DNA of 9,067 nucleotides from Porphyromonadaceae bacterium UBA7042 (lineage in GTDB: Bacteria; Bacteroidota; Bacteroidia; Bacteroidales; Muribaculaceae), in assembly GCA_002494015.1 (NCBI GenBank), contig DLAR01000091.1:5698-14764 (forward strand), in the 5' to 3' direction. The position numbers and the translations under genes are program-made. The notes below the pieces were generated by a model. It made no database searches and was not told the DNA's origin. It was given only the letters and a program-made list of their open reading frames with translations. Shown in pieces: positions 1-7,612 of this stretch (its first letter is position 1; every line of letters starts with the position of its first letter).

Positions 1-5
1 ACATT

Positions 6-41
6 TGTTATGAAACGCCCTCTAAATGTTTTCCATTAGAG
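6..41. repeat. Edge of a dispersed REP-like repeat
   Basis: Bases 6-23 (TGTTATGAAACGCCCTCT) are an exact 18-nt inverted copy of bases 8425-8442, which lie inside the palindromic element near the other end of the window. Directly after it, CTCTAAATG (20-28) can pair with CATTAGAG (34-41), leaving one bulged A, to form a small hairpin. Similarity to the 8375-8680 element stops after base 23, so this is a partial or diverged member, or one continuing left of the window. An 18-nt exact match in 9 kb is very unlikely by chance. The mobile origin is inferred. Confidence 0.6.
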
Positions 42-194
42 AACAATTGTTGGATACTATTGTCTCAACACAGGTTGGCTTCATATCGGCAGCAGGATTG
101 GTTAATATCGTCTGCAATTTACAACTTTTACAACCAATTGCAAAATTTTATAAAAACAAATGCTCAATCCCACACAAATAAATCACAAATTTCG

Positions 195-202
195 TAACTT
201 AG
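195..202 (+). promoter_or_regulatory. Possible -7 box of the glycosidase gene
   Basis: TAACTTAG matches the Bacteroidota -7 consensus TAnnTTTG at all but one position and lies 19 bases before the start codon at 222. No convincing TTTG -33 element is seen about 20 bases upstream, so this is a weak call. Confidence 0.3.
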
Positions 203-221
203 CAGTCGATTCGTTTAAATT

Positions 222-2912
222 ATGAAAAAAATCATACTTACAGCGGCTGCGACCGCGCTATTGGCAGGCTGTGGCGCAAAACATGACGGCGGTGACGCGA
301 TTTATTCGTGTGACGCGTTTACTGTTTACGCCGATTCGGTCGTTCAAGGCCCGTTTGTGGCCCGGGCAGTGTCACCGACTGAAATCACCACCAATTACCG
401 CAGTCCTGAAACAGCAGGTTCATCCCCCGTGGTCAAATTCAGATTCTCGCTGAACTCCCGCGACAACGAGCTGCCGCAAGGCAAAAGCCACACCGCGCTG
501 ATTGGTCCGGCTGCACCCAATGACACGACGGTCTACACATTCGGCCAGCTCATCGACGAATATGCCGCCGAGGCCCGCACCGACACGCTGCCGCAAAACA
601 CGCGGTGGACCGTAAGGGTCGACATGCGCCCCGTCCTTCGCGAGTTTCGCCGCAACGGGAAATATGTCACGGCGGCCGGCGACACCATCTATGCCGACGA
701 TTTCAAGGGTGTCTGGATTGCCGGAAGTGTCGAGCCGCTGACTTGGGATTTTGAAAATCTTTATGGCAAGGATGACCGCAGGCTCCATGACCGCGGCGAC
801 AGCATCTACGAGGTCACGCTGACTGTAAATCCCCCAATGCGCAATCAGCCTGACCCGACAGGATGGAAAATCGACGCGCCTGTCAAGGGGTATCCGGGAT
901 ATGAATCGGGACAGATGCTTGTTGACGCGCTTTACAATATGGCTGTCAGCGACATAGCGTCCAACATCCGCCCCGACTCGACCTATCGCGCCGGAAAAGA
1001 ATGGGACGGAGTGTGGACACGCGACATTTCCTATTCAATTTATCTGTCGCTTGCAGCTCTCGACCCCGCGACCTCGATGCGCTCGCTGCGGGCCAAGGTC
1101 AAGAACGGCCGGATTGTCCAAGACACCGGCACAGGCGGCTCGTGGCCGGTGTCAAGCGACCGCATCGTGTGGGCGGTCGCCGCTTGGGAAATCTATGCGG
1201 TCACCGGTGACAAAGAATGGCTGAAAGAGGCTTACGACATCATCGCCGCGACTCTGGCCGACGACATGGCGGTGGTCTACGACAGCCGATACAACCTGAT
1301 GCACGGTGAACAGAGTTATCTCGACTGGCGCGAGCAGACCTATCCCCGGTGGATGGAGCCGGCCGACATATACGGCTCGATGTGCCTCGGAACCAACGTC
1401 GTATTTGCCCGCGCGTTCTCCCTGATGGGCGACATGGCCGAGGAGCTAAACCTTTATGCCGCTGATGAATACCGCAAACAGGCACGACTGATTACCGAGG
1501 CGATTAACGACAACCTGTGGATTCCACAGCGCGGATACTACGGCGAATACCTTTATGGCGGCACCTACCCCATTCTTTCCAACACCACCGACAATCTGGG
1601 ACAGGCCCTGAGCATTATTTTCAATGTGGCTACTCCCGAAATGGCCTCCTCGGTCATCTCGCGCACCCCGGTCGTGACGTTCGGAACTCCGTCGGTCTAT
1701 CCGCAGATGGCCGATATAAAACCATACCACAATGACGCAGTGTGGCCGTTTGTTCAGGCATTCTGGAATCTCGCGGCGGCACAGGTGAGAAACGACGAGG
1801 CCCTGCTCGCCGGACTCGGCGCGATGTGGCGTGCAGCCGCGATGTGGGGCACTGACAAAGAGTTGTTTGTGGCTTCGACCGGCGACTATCGCGGAACTGC
1901 AATCAACAGCGACTCTCAGTTGTGGAGTTGCGCCGGGAGCGCAGCCATGATTCTGCGCGTCCTATGCGGCATGAATTTCACCCCCGCAGGAATTGAATTC
2001 CACCCGGTGATTCCCGCCGCCCTCGACGACGACAAAAAGATTTCCGGGTTCCGGTATCGCGACGCAGTAATCGACATAACCGTGCATGGCACCGGCGACA
2101 AGATTGCCGGTTTTGCGATTGACGGCACCGACGCCTCTCAGTACTCATTCCCTTCCGATATGAAGGGACATCACGCGGTCGAAATCACCATGGCAAATAA
2201 TGGATTTGGCGAACAGGCATTTAATCTGACCGACCAGCAATGGTCTCCTGCCACGCCCATTGTCAACTGGAGCGATGACGGATTAAAAGCCGACATCTCC
2301 AACCACATTCCGGGTATGAGCTACATGGTCTACCTCAACGGCATGTTCCTTGACGAAATCCAGTCCGACGAGTATTCACTCCCGGCTCCCGACAAATTTA
2401 CGACTATCGACATCGTCCCGGTGCGTGGCCAAGAGTTTTCAGGATTCACCATGCGCCCCCACCAAGTAATCCCCGCAGGCGCCATGACGATAATTCAGGC
2501 AACGTCGGCGGCAAAGGGCGGCACAACATTCATTAAGGACAAAATAAAAGCCGAGCGTTTTGTCGAGCTTACAACCCGCCGCAACACCTCTCTGAAAATG
2601 AAAGTTGAAGTCGAGACCGACGGCGAATATTTCGTCGATGTGCGATATGCCAACGGTTCCGGCCCCATCAACACCGACAATAAGTGTGCCATCCGCACTC
2701 TGACTGTCAACGGCACCCGTGCCGGGGCAATCGTAATGCCTCAGCGCGGATTGGGCGAATGGCTGTCGACCGGATTCTCCAACACCATTGCCGCAACCCT
2801 TCATGCCGGAATCAACGACCTTGAGATTTCATATATCACCCCCGAAAACATCAACATGAACGGCGAGGTCAACACCGCCCTCATCGAGTATGTGAGAATC
2901 ATCAAGAAATAG
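222..2912 (+). CDS. Six-hairpin (alpha/alpha)6 glycoside hydrolase lipoprotein
   Basis: This 896-residue lipoprotein has a signal peptide ending in the lipobox LAGC, with the lipidated cysteine at residue 17, so it should be anchored in the outer or inner membrane facing the periplasm or outside. Residues ~30-210 look like an N-terminal beta-rich domain. Residues ~225-600 look like an (alpha/alpha)6 toroid of the GH63/GH15/mannosylglycerate-hydrolase-like clan, with motifs WDGVWTRDISYS (261-272), SYLDWREQTYP (365-375), YHNDAVWPF (502-510) and SQLWSCAGSAAM (565-576). Acidic residues in these motifs (D267, D368, E371) are candidate catalytic residues. Residues ~770-896 resemble a CBM6/CBM35-type beta-sandwich, with VRYANGSGPINTDN (807-820) and an NMN...N motif near the end. 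The exact GH family and substrate are not recognised. The start is chosen for its signal peptide. A SusA-like amylase gene lies downstream beyond an inserted ATPase gene, so an alpha-glucan role is possible but unproven. Confidence 0.85.
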   Translation: MKKIILTAAATALLAGCGAKHDGGDAIYSCDAFTVYADSVVQGPFVARAVSPTEITTNYRSPETAGSSPVVKFRFSLNSRDNELPQGKSHTALIGPAAPNDTTVYTFGQLIDEYAAEARTDTLPQNTRWTVRVDMRPVLREFRRNGKYVTAAGDTIYADDFKGVWIAGSVEPLTWDFENLYGKDDRRLHDRGDSIYEVTLTVNPPMRNQPDPTGWKIDAPVKGYPGYESGQMLVDALYNMAVSDIASNIRPDSTYRAGKEWDGVWTRDISYSIYLSLAALDPATSMRSLRAKVKNGRIVQDTGTGGSWPVSSDRIVWAVAAWEIYAVTGDKEWLKEAYDIIAATLADDMAVVYDSRYNLMHGEQSYLDWREQTYPRWMEPADIYGSMCLGTNVVFARAFSLMGDMAEELNLYAADEYRKQARLITEAINDNLWIPQRGYYGEYLYGGTYPILSNTTDNLGQALSIIFNVATPEMASSVISRTPVVTFGTPSVYPQMADIKPYHNDAVWPFVQAFWNLAAAQVRNDEALLAGLGAMWRAAAMWGTDKELFVASTGDYRGTAINSDSQLWSCAGSAAMILRVLCGMNFTPAGIEFHPVIPAALDDDKKISGFRYRDAVIDITVHGTGDKIAGFAIDGTDASQYSFPSDMKGHHAVEITMANNGFGEQAFNLTDQQWSPATPIVNWSDDGLKADISNHIPGMSYMVYLNGMFLDEIQSDEYSLPAPDKFTTIDIVPVRGQEFSGFTMRPHQVIPAGAMTIIQATSAAKGGTTFIKDKIKAERFVELTTRRNTSLKMKVEVETDGEYFVDVRYANGSGPINTDNKCAIRTLTVNGTRAGAIVMPQRGLGEWLSTGFSNTIAATLHAGINDLEISYITPENINMNGEVNTALIEYVRIIKK

Positions 2913-2914
2913 CC

Positions 2915-3013
2915 ATTCCCTCATGAAAGTGTAACTTTATACCAAATATTCCCTCATAAAAATGTAACTTTTCATTCAATATTCCCTCATAAAAATGCAA
3001 ATTTAGCATTTAA
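2915..3013. repeat. Three 33-bp tandem repeats upstream of ATPase gene
   Basis: Three imperfect direct repeats start at 2915, 2948 and 2981, exactly 33 bases apart. Each begins with ATTCCCTCAT, followed by a variant of AAAAATGTAACTTT and an AT-rich tail. The second and third units are closest over their first 17 bases. The array begins three bases after the stop codon of the glycosidase gene and ends about 80 bases before the ATPase start. TAACTTT inside the first two units resembles a -7 box (TAnnTTTG), so the units could be decayed promoters, operator sites or recombination footprints. The repeat itself is directly visible; its role is unknown. Confidence 0.85.
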
Positions 3014-3045
3014 TCCAATAATTACCAATATATTACACCGCATCC

Positions 3046-3076
3046 TTGGATTTATAACTATTTATTCCTATCTTTG
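3046..3076 (+). promoter_or_regulatory. Promoter of the AAA ATPase gene
   Basis: A perfect Bacteroidota -7 box TATCTTTG lies at 3069-3076, and a TTG -33 core lies at 3046-3048 with 20 bases between them, which is the usual spacing. Transcription should start around 3080, giving a leader of only about 15 bases before the start at 3097. The ATPase therefore appears to have its own promoter rather than relying on read-through from the glycosidase. Confidence 0.6.
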
Positions 3077-3096
3077 GACTCCAAACATTATAAGAT

Positions 3097-4401
3097 ATGC
3101 GCAGAAAACTATACCGTCAATTATTAGAATGGAAGGACAGAGACAGCCGCAAGCCACTGATTATATTAGGGGCGCGACAAGTCGGGAAAACTTGGTTAAT
3201 GCGGGAATTTGGCAAAAACGAATATGAGAATTTCATATATGTAAACTGCGACCATAACAGTCAAGCCGAGGAACTGTTGCGCACTGACTATGACATTCCC
3301 CGTATTATCTTAGGACTGAAAGCACTCTCGGGCGAACCGATACACCCCGAAAAGACGCTCATTATATTTGATGAAATACAAGAAATCGAAGGCGGATTAC
3401 ACCTGCTCAAATATTTTGACGAGTCACCGGTGAAATACCACGTCATTGCTGCCGGTTCCATGCTGGGTATCACATTGAATCGCGTCCAATCCTTTCCCGT
3501 CGGGAAAGTTGACATATTTCATCTGTACCCTCTTGATTTTGAAGAGTTTCTGTTAGCCAAAGGTGAAGATTCTTTGGTGGAGGTAATGTATTCCGAAGAT
3601 TGGACACTTATAAAAGCTATCTCTCTGAAATTTATCACCCTTCTACGTCAGTATTATTTTACAGGCGGAATGCCCGAAGCTGTAGGAGCATTTGTCTCAC
3701 GGGAAGACCCCGCCGAAGTCCGATACATCCAGCAGAATATAATCGACTCATATCGAAGGGACATTTCAAAACATACCTCAAAAGTTGAATCAATCAGAAT
3801 CGGGAATGTCTTTGACTCCATCCCGTCACAACTGGCTAAAGAAAATAAAAAATTCATTTACGGACTGATTAAATCAGGTGCACGAGCATCACAGTATGAG
3901 GTTTCCATACAATGGCTTATTGATGCCGGTATCGTACACAAAGTTTGCCGTGTGAATAAACCGGGAATGCCTCTGAAATTCTATGAAGACTTAGGCGCAT
4001 ACAAACTTTTTTTATTAGACATCGGCCTGTTGGGATGCCTCGCCGATGTTCCTGCGGTCAAGTTGTTAGTCAGCAGCGAAGCTCTCACCGAGTATAAAGG
4101 AGCGATGACTGAACAATATGTTGCCCAGCAACTTATTGCCGAAAATTTCAGACCGTTCTATTGGAGCAAGGAGAACAGCACCGCCGAAATAGACTTTTTA
4201 ATCCAATCTGAAGACCGTGTAGTCGCGTTGGAGGTAAAAGCTGAAAAGAATGTAAAATCCAAGTCATTGTTACAGTTCGTAACCGATTATCCTGAAATCC
4301 GGGGAATCAGATTCTCTATGCTGGATTACCAAAAACAGGATTGGATGACCAATATCCCTCTATACAGCATAAACATTTTGCCATCTTACTTAAAAAAATA
4401 A
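3097..4401 (+). CDS. AAA-family ATPase with DUF4143 domain
   Basis: A 434-residue cytoplasmic ATPase of the AAA_14/DUF4143 type, a multi-copy family in gut Bacteroidales with no settled function. Visible motifs are Walker A GARQVGKT (25-32), Walker B LIIFDEIQ (88-95), a sensor-like AAGSMLG (118-124), YPLDFEEFL (144-152) and FTGGMPEAV (188-196). The C-terminal DUF4143 part includes DLGAYKLFLLDIGLLG (298-313). It then shows a PD-(D/E)XK-like set: E339, D366 in AEIDFLI, and E379-V-K381 in LEVK, suggesting a nuclease-type fold that may or may not be active. No signal peptide is present. Base composition is clearly more AT-rich than the flanking glycosidase genes, with many AAA, ATA and TTA codons. 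With its own promoter and tandem repeats upstream, it looks like a later insertion splitting a glycan-utilisation gene set. A DNA-related or toxin/antitoxin-like role is only a guess. Confidence 0.9.
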   Translation: MRRKLYRQLLEWKDRDSRKPLIILGARQVGKTWLMREFGKNEYENFIYVNCDHNSQAEELLRTDYDIPRIILGLKALSGEPIHPEKTLIIFDEIQEIEGGLHLLKYFDESPVKYHVIAAGSMLGITLNRVQSFPVGKVDIFHLYPLDFEEFLLAKGEDSLVEVMYSEDWTLIKAISLKFITLLRQYYFTGGMPEAVGAFVSREDPAEVRYIQQNIIDSYRRDISKHTSKVESIRIGNVFDSIPSQLAKENKKFIYGLIKSGARASQYEVSIQWLIDAGIVHKVCRVNKPGMPLKFYEDLGAYKLFLLDIGLLGCLADVPAVKLLVSSEALTEYKGAMTEQYVAQQLIAENFRPFYWSKENSTAEIDFLIQSEDRVVALEVKAEKNVKSKSLLQFVTDYPEIRGIRFSMLDYQKQDWMTNIPLYSINILPSYLKK

Positions 4402-4406
4402 TCATC

Positions 4407-4414
4407 TAACTTAC
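4407..4414 (+). promoter_or_regulatory. Weak candidate -7 box for susA-like gene
   Basis: TAACTTAC in the 27-base gap after the ATPase stop matches TAnnTTTG at six of eight positions and sits 14 bases before the next start codon. A near-identical TAACTTAG lies before the first glycosidase gene. No good -33 element is seen, so the susA-like gene may instead be read from the ATPase promoter. Confidence 0.2.
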
Positions 4415-4428
4415 CCCTTTTACACATC

Positions 4429-6282
4429 ATGAAACGTTTATTATTTCTAACCGCGATTCTCACTACATTTATCTGCTCTATGGCTACACCGCGCATCAAC
4501 CGCATCGAACCTCCTTACTGGTGGACCGGCATGGCTCAGGACACCTTGCAACTGATGGTCTACGGGCCCGGAATCGGCAACGCTGACGTAAAATTCGACT
4601 ACCCGGGAGTCAGACTGATTGATACCGTCCGCCTTGACAGTCCCAACTACCTCATCCTGTATCTCGACGTGACCCCCGAGGCCCGTCCCGGCACCATTAA
4701 ACTCGACTTCAACGACGGCAAAGGGAAGTCGCGCCGCGTCGATTATGAATTGAAACAACGCGCCGAAGGGGCGGCCGACAAGGGCGGCTTTGACTCGGGC
4801 GATGTTCTCTACCTCATCATGCCCGACCGCTTTGCCAAGGCCGGCGATGCCACCGAGACCGACCGCAACAAGGGATTGCAGTATGTCGTCAAGAATGACC
4901 GTCAAGATCCCAACGCACGCCACGGCGGCGACATTGCCGGCATGAGAAAGCATCTTGACTATATCGATACCCTCGGTGTGACCGCCGTGTGGGTCAACCC
5001 GGTTCTGACCAATGACATGCCCGGCGGCGCGTATCACGGATATGCCACTACCGACTATTATTCGATTGACCCCCGTTTCGGCACCAACGAGGAGTGGAAC
5101 GACTTTGTCGCCGATGCCCATTCGCGCGACATCAAGGTCGTGATGGATATGATTTTCAACCACTCGGGCAGCAACCATCCGTGGTTCAAGGACCGCCCGA
5201 CCCGCGACTGGTTCAACTTCCCCGACGCGTTTGTTCAGACCAACTACCGCCTCTCGACCCTCCACGACCCCTATGTCAGCGACTATGACAAGGCGCGCAC
5301 CGTCGACGGATGGTTTGTCGAGTCCATGCCCGACCTCAACCAGCGCAACCCGCATGTCATAAAATATCTCATCCAGAACTCAATCTGGTGGATTGAATCG
5401 TCGGGAATCGACGGAATCCGCATGGACACCTACCCCTATGCCGATTTCAAGGGGATGGCCTCGTGGATTGACGCTGTGGAGAAAGAATACCCCGGCTACA
5501 ACATCGTGGGCGAATGCTGGTATGGCAACGAGGGCGGCGAGGCTTACTGGCAACGCGGCTCCAAGATCAACCCCGACGGAGACCCCCGGCTTCCCTCAGT
5601 CATGGACTTCGTGCTGTCAATCAAGGCCCGCGACGCTTTCTCGGGCCAGACCGACCGACTGACCGGCCTGAACGACATCTATGACCACCTCGCTCTCGAC
5701 TACCTGTTTCCCGACCCGCAGAAAATCCTTACTTTCCTCGACAATCATGACACCGACCGGTTCCTGCTCGAAGAACCCGACTCGCTCGGGTGGTGGAAAC
5801 AGGCCATAGCCTTCCTGCTTACCTCGCGCGGCATTCCGCAGATCTATTACGGCACCGAGATTCTCATGAACGGCTCAAAGGAGGGCAGCGACGGATATGT
5901 GCGCCGCGACTTCCCCGGCGGATTCCCCGGCGACAAGACCGACGCGTTTACACGCGAAGGACGCACCGAGATGCAGAACGAGGCTTTTGACTTCATGAGC
6001 AAAATTCTCAACTGGCGGCGCGGCAACAAAGTGATTTCTGAAGGGTCGCTCAAACATTTCATGCCCGAAAACGGTATATATGTTTATGAGCGCCGACTGG
6101 GCGACAAGCGCGTCATCGTCATGATGAACGGCAACGACACCCCGGTGACCACCACGATGGAACGCACTCTTGAAATCCTGCCCGTCGGCACGACCATGCG
6201 CGACATGCTGACCGGCAAAGACTTTACCGTCAAGGAGGAAATGACGTTCCCTGCCCGCGCTCTGTATATTCTTGAAAACTGA
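4429..6282 (+). CDS. susA: SusA-like GH13 neopullulanase/alpha-amylase
   Basis: This 617-residue GH13 enzyme should cleave alpha-1,4 bonds of maltodextrins, pullulan or cyclodextrins in the periplasm. A signal peptide spans residues 1-19, ending SMA. C16 is preceded by Ile, which does not fit a lipobox, so a soluble periplasmic protein is likely, as for Bacteroides SusA. Residues ~22-110 form an N-terminal cyclomaltodextrinase-type beta domain. The TIM barrel begins near 124 (DVLYLIMPDRFA). Conserved regions are complete: DMIFNH (240-245), GIDGIRMD with nucleophile D333, IVGECW with acid/base E362, and FLDNHD with stabiliser D441. A C-terminal beta domain covers ~530-617. Its length equals the recalled Bacteroides SusA length. 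No susB, susC, susD or susR is visible, so this is not a standard sus operon. Its stop overlaps the next start by one base, implying translational coupling. Confidence 0.93.
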   Translation: MKRLLFLTAILTTFICSMATPRINRIEPPYWWTGMAQDTLQLMVYGPGIGNADVKFDYPGVRLIDTVRLDSPNYLILYLDVTPEARPGTIKLDFNDGKGKSRRVDYELKQRAEGAADKGGFDSGDVLYLIMPDRFAKAGDATETDRNKGLQYVVKNDRQDPNARHGGDIAGMRKHLDYIDTLGVTAVWVNPVLTNDMPGGAYHGYATTDYYSIDPRFGTNEEWNDFVADAHSRDIKVVMDMIFNHSGSNHPWFKDRPTRDWFNFPDAFVQTNYRLSTLHDPYVSDYDKARTVDGWFVESMPDLNQRNPHVIKYLIQNSIWWIESSGIDGIRMDTYPYADFKGMASWIDAVEKEYPGYNIVGECWYGNEGGEAYWQRGSKINPDGDPRLPSVMDFVLSIKARDAFSGQTDRLTGLNDIYDHLALDYLFPDPQKILTFLDNHDTDRFLLEEPDSLGWWKQAIAFLLTSRGIPQIYYGTEILMNGSKEGSDGYVRRDFPGGFPGDKTDAFTREGRTEMQNEAFDFMSKILNWRRGNKVISEGSLKHFMPENGIYVYERRLGDKRVIVMMNGNDTPVTTTMERTLEILPVGTTMRDMLTGKDFTVKEEMTFPARALYILEN

Positions 6283-6785
6283 TGAAACGAATAGGAATCC
6301 TTTCCGATACCCATTCCTGCTGGGATGACCGCTATGCGGCCCATTTCAAGGACTGCGACGAGATATGGCACGCGGGCGACGTGGGCGACATCGGCATCAT
6401 CCGCCGACTTGAGGAGGTGGTGCCGGTCGTGCGCGCCGTGCGCGGCAATATCGACCACGGCGACGTGTGCCGCCGTTGCGGTGAAATCGAGCAGTTCACC
6501 GTCGAGGGACTGAACGTGTGGATGACCCATATCGCCGGCTACCCGGGACGCTACAGTCCCGGCGTGAAACGGCTGCTTGCCGAAAACCGCGTCAACATCA
6601 TGGTCGCGGGCCACAGCCACATCCTCAAAGTGATGCCCGACCCGGAACTGGGCCTGCTGCACATCAATCCCGGCGCGGCAGGCTACCACGGGTGGCAGAA
6701 ACAGCGCACCCTCGTCAGGCTGACACTCGATGCCGGGACCATCGGCGACCTCGAAGTTATAGAACTGGGACGCAGAACCCAATAA
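6282..6785 (+). CDS. YfcE/MJ0936-type metallophosphoesterase
   Basis: A 167-residue cytoplasmic calcineurin-like phosphoesterase of the small YfcE/MJ0936 family. All metal-binding motifs are present: SDTH (D9, H11), HAGD (G32, D33), RGNID (G55, N56, D58), MTH (H83) and GHSH (G110-H113). Family members hydrolyse phosphodiesters with two divalent metals, usually Mn; the natural substrate is generally unknown and cannot be told from this sequence. The ATG shares its first base with the last base of the susA-like stop (TGATG), a strong sign of cotranscription and coupled translation. No direct metabolic link to starch use is evident; the arrangement may just be an economical operon. The stop lies 11 bases before the next start. 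Confidence 0.93.
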   Translation: MKRIGILSDTHSCWDDRYAAHFKDCDEIWHAGDVGDIGIIRRLEEVVPVVRAVRGNIDHGDVCRRCGEIEQFTVEGLNVWMTHIAGYPGRYSPGVKRLLAENRVNIMVAGHSHILKVMPDPELGLLHINPGAAGYHGWQKQRTLVRLTLDAGTIGDLEVIELGRRTQ

Positions 6786-6796
6786 CCCTATCAAAG

Positions 6797-7312
6797 ATGA
6801 AAAAAACAGCCATTTTTACCGCCCTGCTCGCCGTCGTCGCAATCATGACCGGCTGCAAGACCAATGAAAGCAACTACCGCGCAGCCTACGAGGCAGCCGT
6901 CAGCCACCACGAAGAAAACTCGGGGGTCGACTCGACCATCTATGCCCGCATCCGCAACCAAGCCCGCATGAGCGACCTTGTCGTTGACGGCGACTCGCTG
7001 CCGCTGCGCACCGAATACATCGGCTATACCGACGGCGGCGGCGCATCACGCGAGACAATCAAGCGTTACAACGTGGTTGTCGGGCAGTTCAAGCAGGTGT
7101 TCAACGCCAAGGCCATGCGCGACCGCCTCGTCGAGCATGGCTACGAGGCTGTGATAGTCAACACCCGCGAGCCGCTCTACTATGTCGTGGCGGCCACCTG
7201 CGCCGATCCGCAAGAGGCTGCCTCGGTAATGAAACGAGTGAAGGGCGACAAATCCCTCGTCTTGAAATCACCCCTCCCCTTCATCCTGCAACCCGCCCAT
7301 CTCGCACGATAG
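6797..7312 (+). CDS. SPOR-domain lipoprotein
   Basis: A 171-residue lipoprotein. The start at 6797 is chosen because it gives a proper signal peptide ending in MTGC, with the lipidated cysteine at residue 20; the open frame extends upstream to 6518 but there only overlaps the phosphoesterase gene. Residues ~21-85 form a polar linker. Residues ~90-165 form a SPOR domain, beginning YNVVVGQF (91-98) and continuing with NAKAMRDRLVEHGYEAVIV. SPOR domains bind denuded peptidoglycan, often at division sites, so an envelope or septal role is likely. It follows the phosphoesterase by 11 bases and is probably the last gene of the susA-like transcription unit. Its last codons overlap the minus-strand glycerate kinase relic, so its 3' end lies at or near a deletion junction. 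Confidence 0.88.
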   Translation: MKKTAIFTALLAVVAIMTGCKTNESNYRAAYEAAVSHHEENSGVDSTIYARIRNQARMSDLVVDGDSLPLRTEYIGYTDGGGASRETIKRYNVVVGQFKQVFNAKAMRDRLVEHGYEAVIVNTREPLYYVVAATCADPQEAASVMKRVKGDKSLVLKSPLPFILQPAHLAR

Positions 7313-7397
7313 CCGCAACCGCGCTCCGCAACCGGGCCGCCTCGACAGCCGTCAGAGTGCCCTTGAATTTGTCGGGCGCGACAATAATCTTTTTCAT
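7281..7397 (-). pseudogene. Truncated glycerate kinase N-terminus (relic)
   Basis: Read on the minus strand from the ATG at 7397, this frame encodes MKKIIVAPDKFKGTLTAVEA and then runs to a TGA at 7281-7283, for 38 residues. The first 20 or so match the very conserved start of glycerate-2-kinase (GlxK/GarK family, consensus like MKIVIAPDSFKGSLSA.E.A), which normally runs to about 370-380 residues. The rest of the enzyme, including its PVADGGEGT region, is absent, and the residues after ~24 do not look like the family. On the minus strand a TAATTTTG (7410-7403) matches TAnnTTTG just before the ATG, so a promoter element may survive. The best reading is a gene remnant left by deletion, tail-to-tail with the SPOR gene. 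Confidence 0.7.
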
Positions 7398-7492
7398 ACC
7401 GGCAAAATTACACAAAAACCGCCAAACTCATTAAAATGAGATGGTTGAAAGTGCTAAAAAACATCAATGACAGCTAAAAAGTATTGACAAGA

Positions 7493-7524
7493 TTTGCGTA
7501 TGACGAAAAAAATTGCTTACTTTG
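7493..7524 (+). promoter_or_regulatory. Promoter of the rpmB-rpmG operon
   Basis: TTTG at 7493-7496 (-33) and TTACTTTG at 7517-7524 (-7, seven of eight to TAnnTTTG) are separated by 20 bases, the usual Bacteroidota spacing. Transcription should begin around 7528-7532, exactly at the 5' arm of the leader structure, leaving a leader of about 120 bases before the L28 gene. Confidence 0.6.
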
Positions 7525-7531
7525 CAGCCAT

Positions 7532-7612
7532 GTTTGGTGGCTCATTGCTTGAAAGTGACTAAAAATGATGCATTTAGTCACGATATGAGATGTGTGATGC
7601 CGGCCACAAAAC
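7532..7612 (+). promoter_or_regulatory. Structured 5' leader upstream of rpmB
   Basis: The leader can fold into a closed structure. The outer stem pairs GTTTGGTGGC (7532-7541) with GCCACAAAAC (7603-7612), nine of ten positions. Inside it, GTGACTAAA (7555-7563) pairs perfectly with TTTAGTCAC (7573-7581) around a 9-base loop. The structure begins at about the predicted transcript start and ends 41 bases before the L28 start codon. By analogy with known ribosomal protein leaders, it may be a binding site for autoregulation by L28 or another operon product. I do not recognise it as a described Bacteroidota leader family. Confidence 0.5.

Noticed and set aside
42..51. AACAATTGTT palindrome
   Set aside because: A 10-bp AT-rich palindrome is expected by chance in such sequence and is not tied to a promoter.
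113..142. TGCAATT/AATTGCA inverted repeat upstream of the first gene
   Set aside because: Seven-bp arms in an AT-rich region, about 50 bases above the tentative promoter; could be an operator but nothing else supports it.
4447..5355. A 302-codon open frame on the minus strand
   Set aside because: It lies fully antisense to the catalytically intact GH13 gene and its product has no recognisable domain; long antisense frames are expected in GC-biased coding sequence.
6084..6794. A 236-codon open frame on the minus strand
   Set aside because: Antisense to the end of the GH13 gene and to the whole phosphoesterase gene, both of which have clear motifs; no domain seen.
6518..6796. Upstream extension of the SPOR lipoprotein frame
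   Set aside because: It reads the phosphoesterase gene in another frame and gives a low-complexity, Arg/Pro/His-rich product; the signal peptide only makes sense from 6797.
7427..7440. CTCATT AA AATGAG inverted repeat as terminator
   Set aside because: The stem is only 6 bp and AT-rich with no T tract after it; too weak to call a terminator for the SPOR gene.
7530..7562. Ten-codon upstream frame (MFGGSLLESD) before rpmB
   Set aside because: It starts at or before the predicted transcript start and overlaps the leader stem, so translation is unlikely; no attenuation-like codon run.
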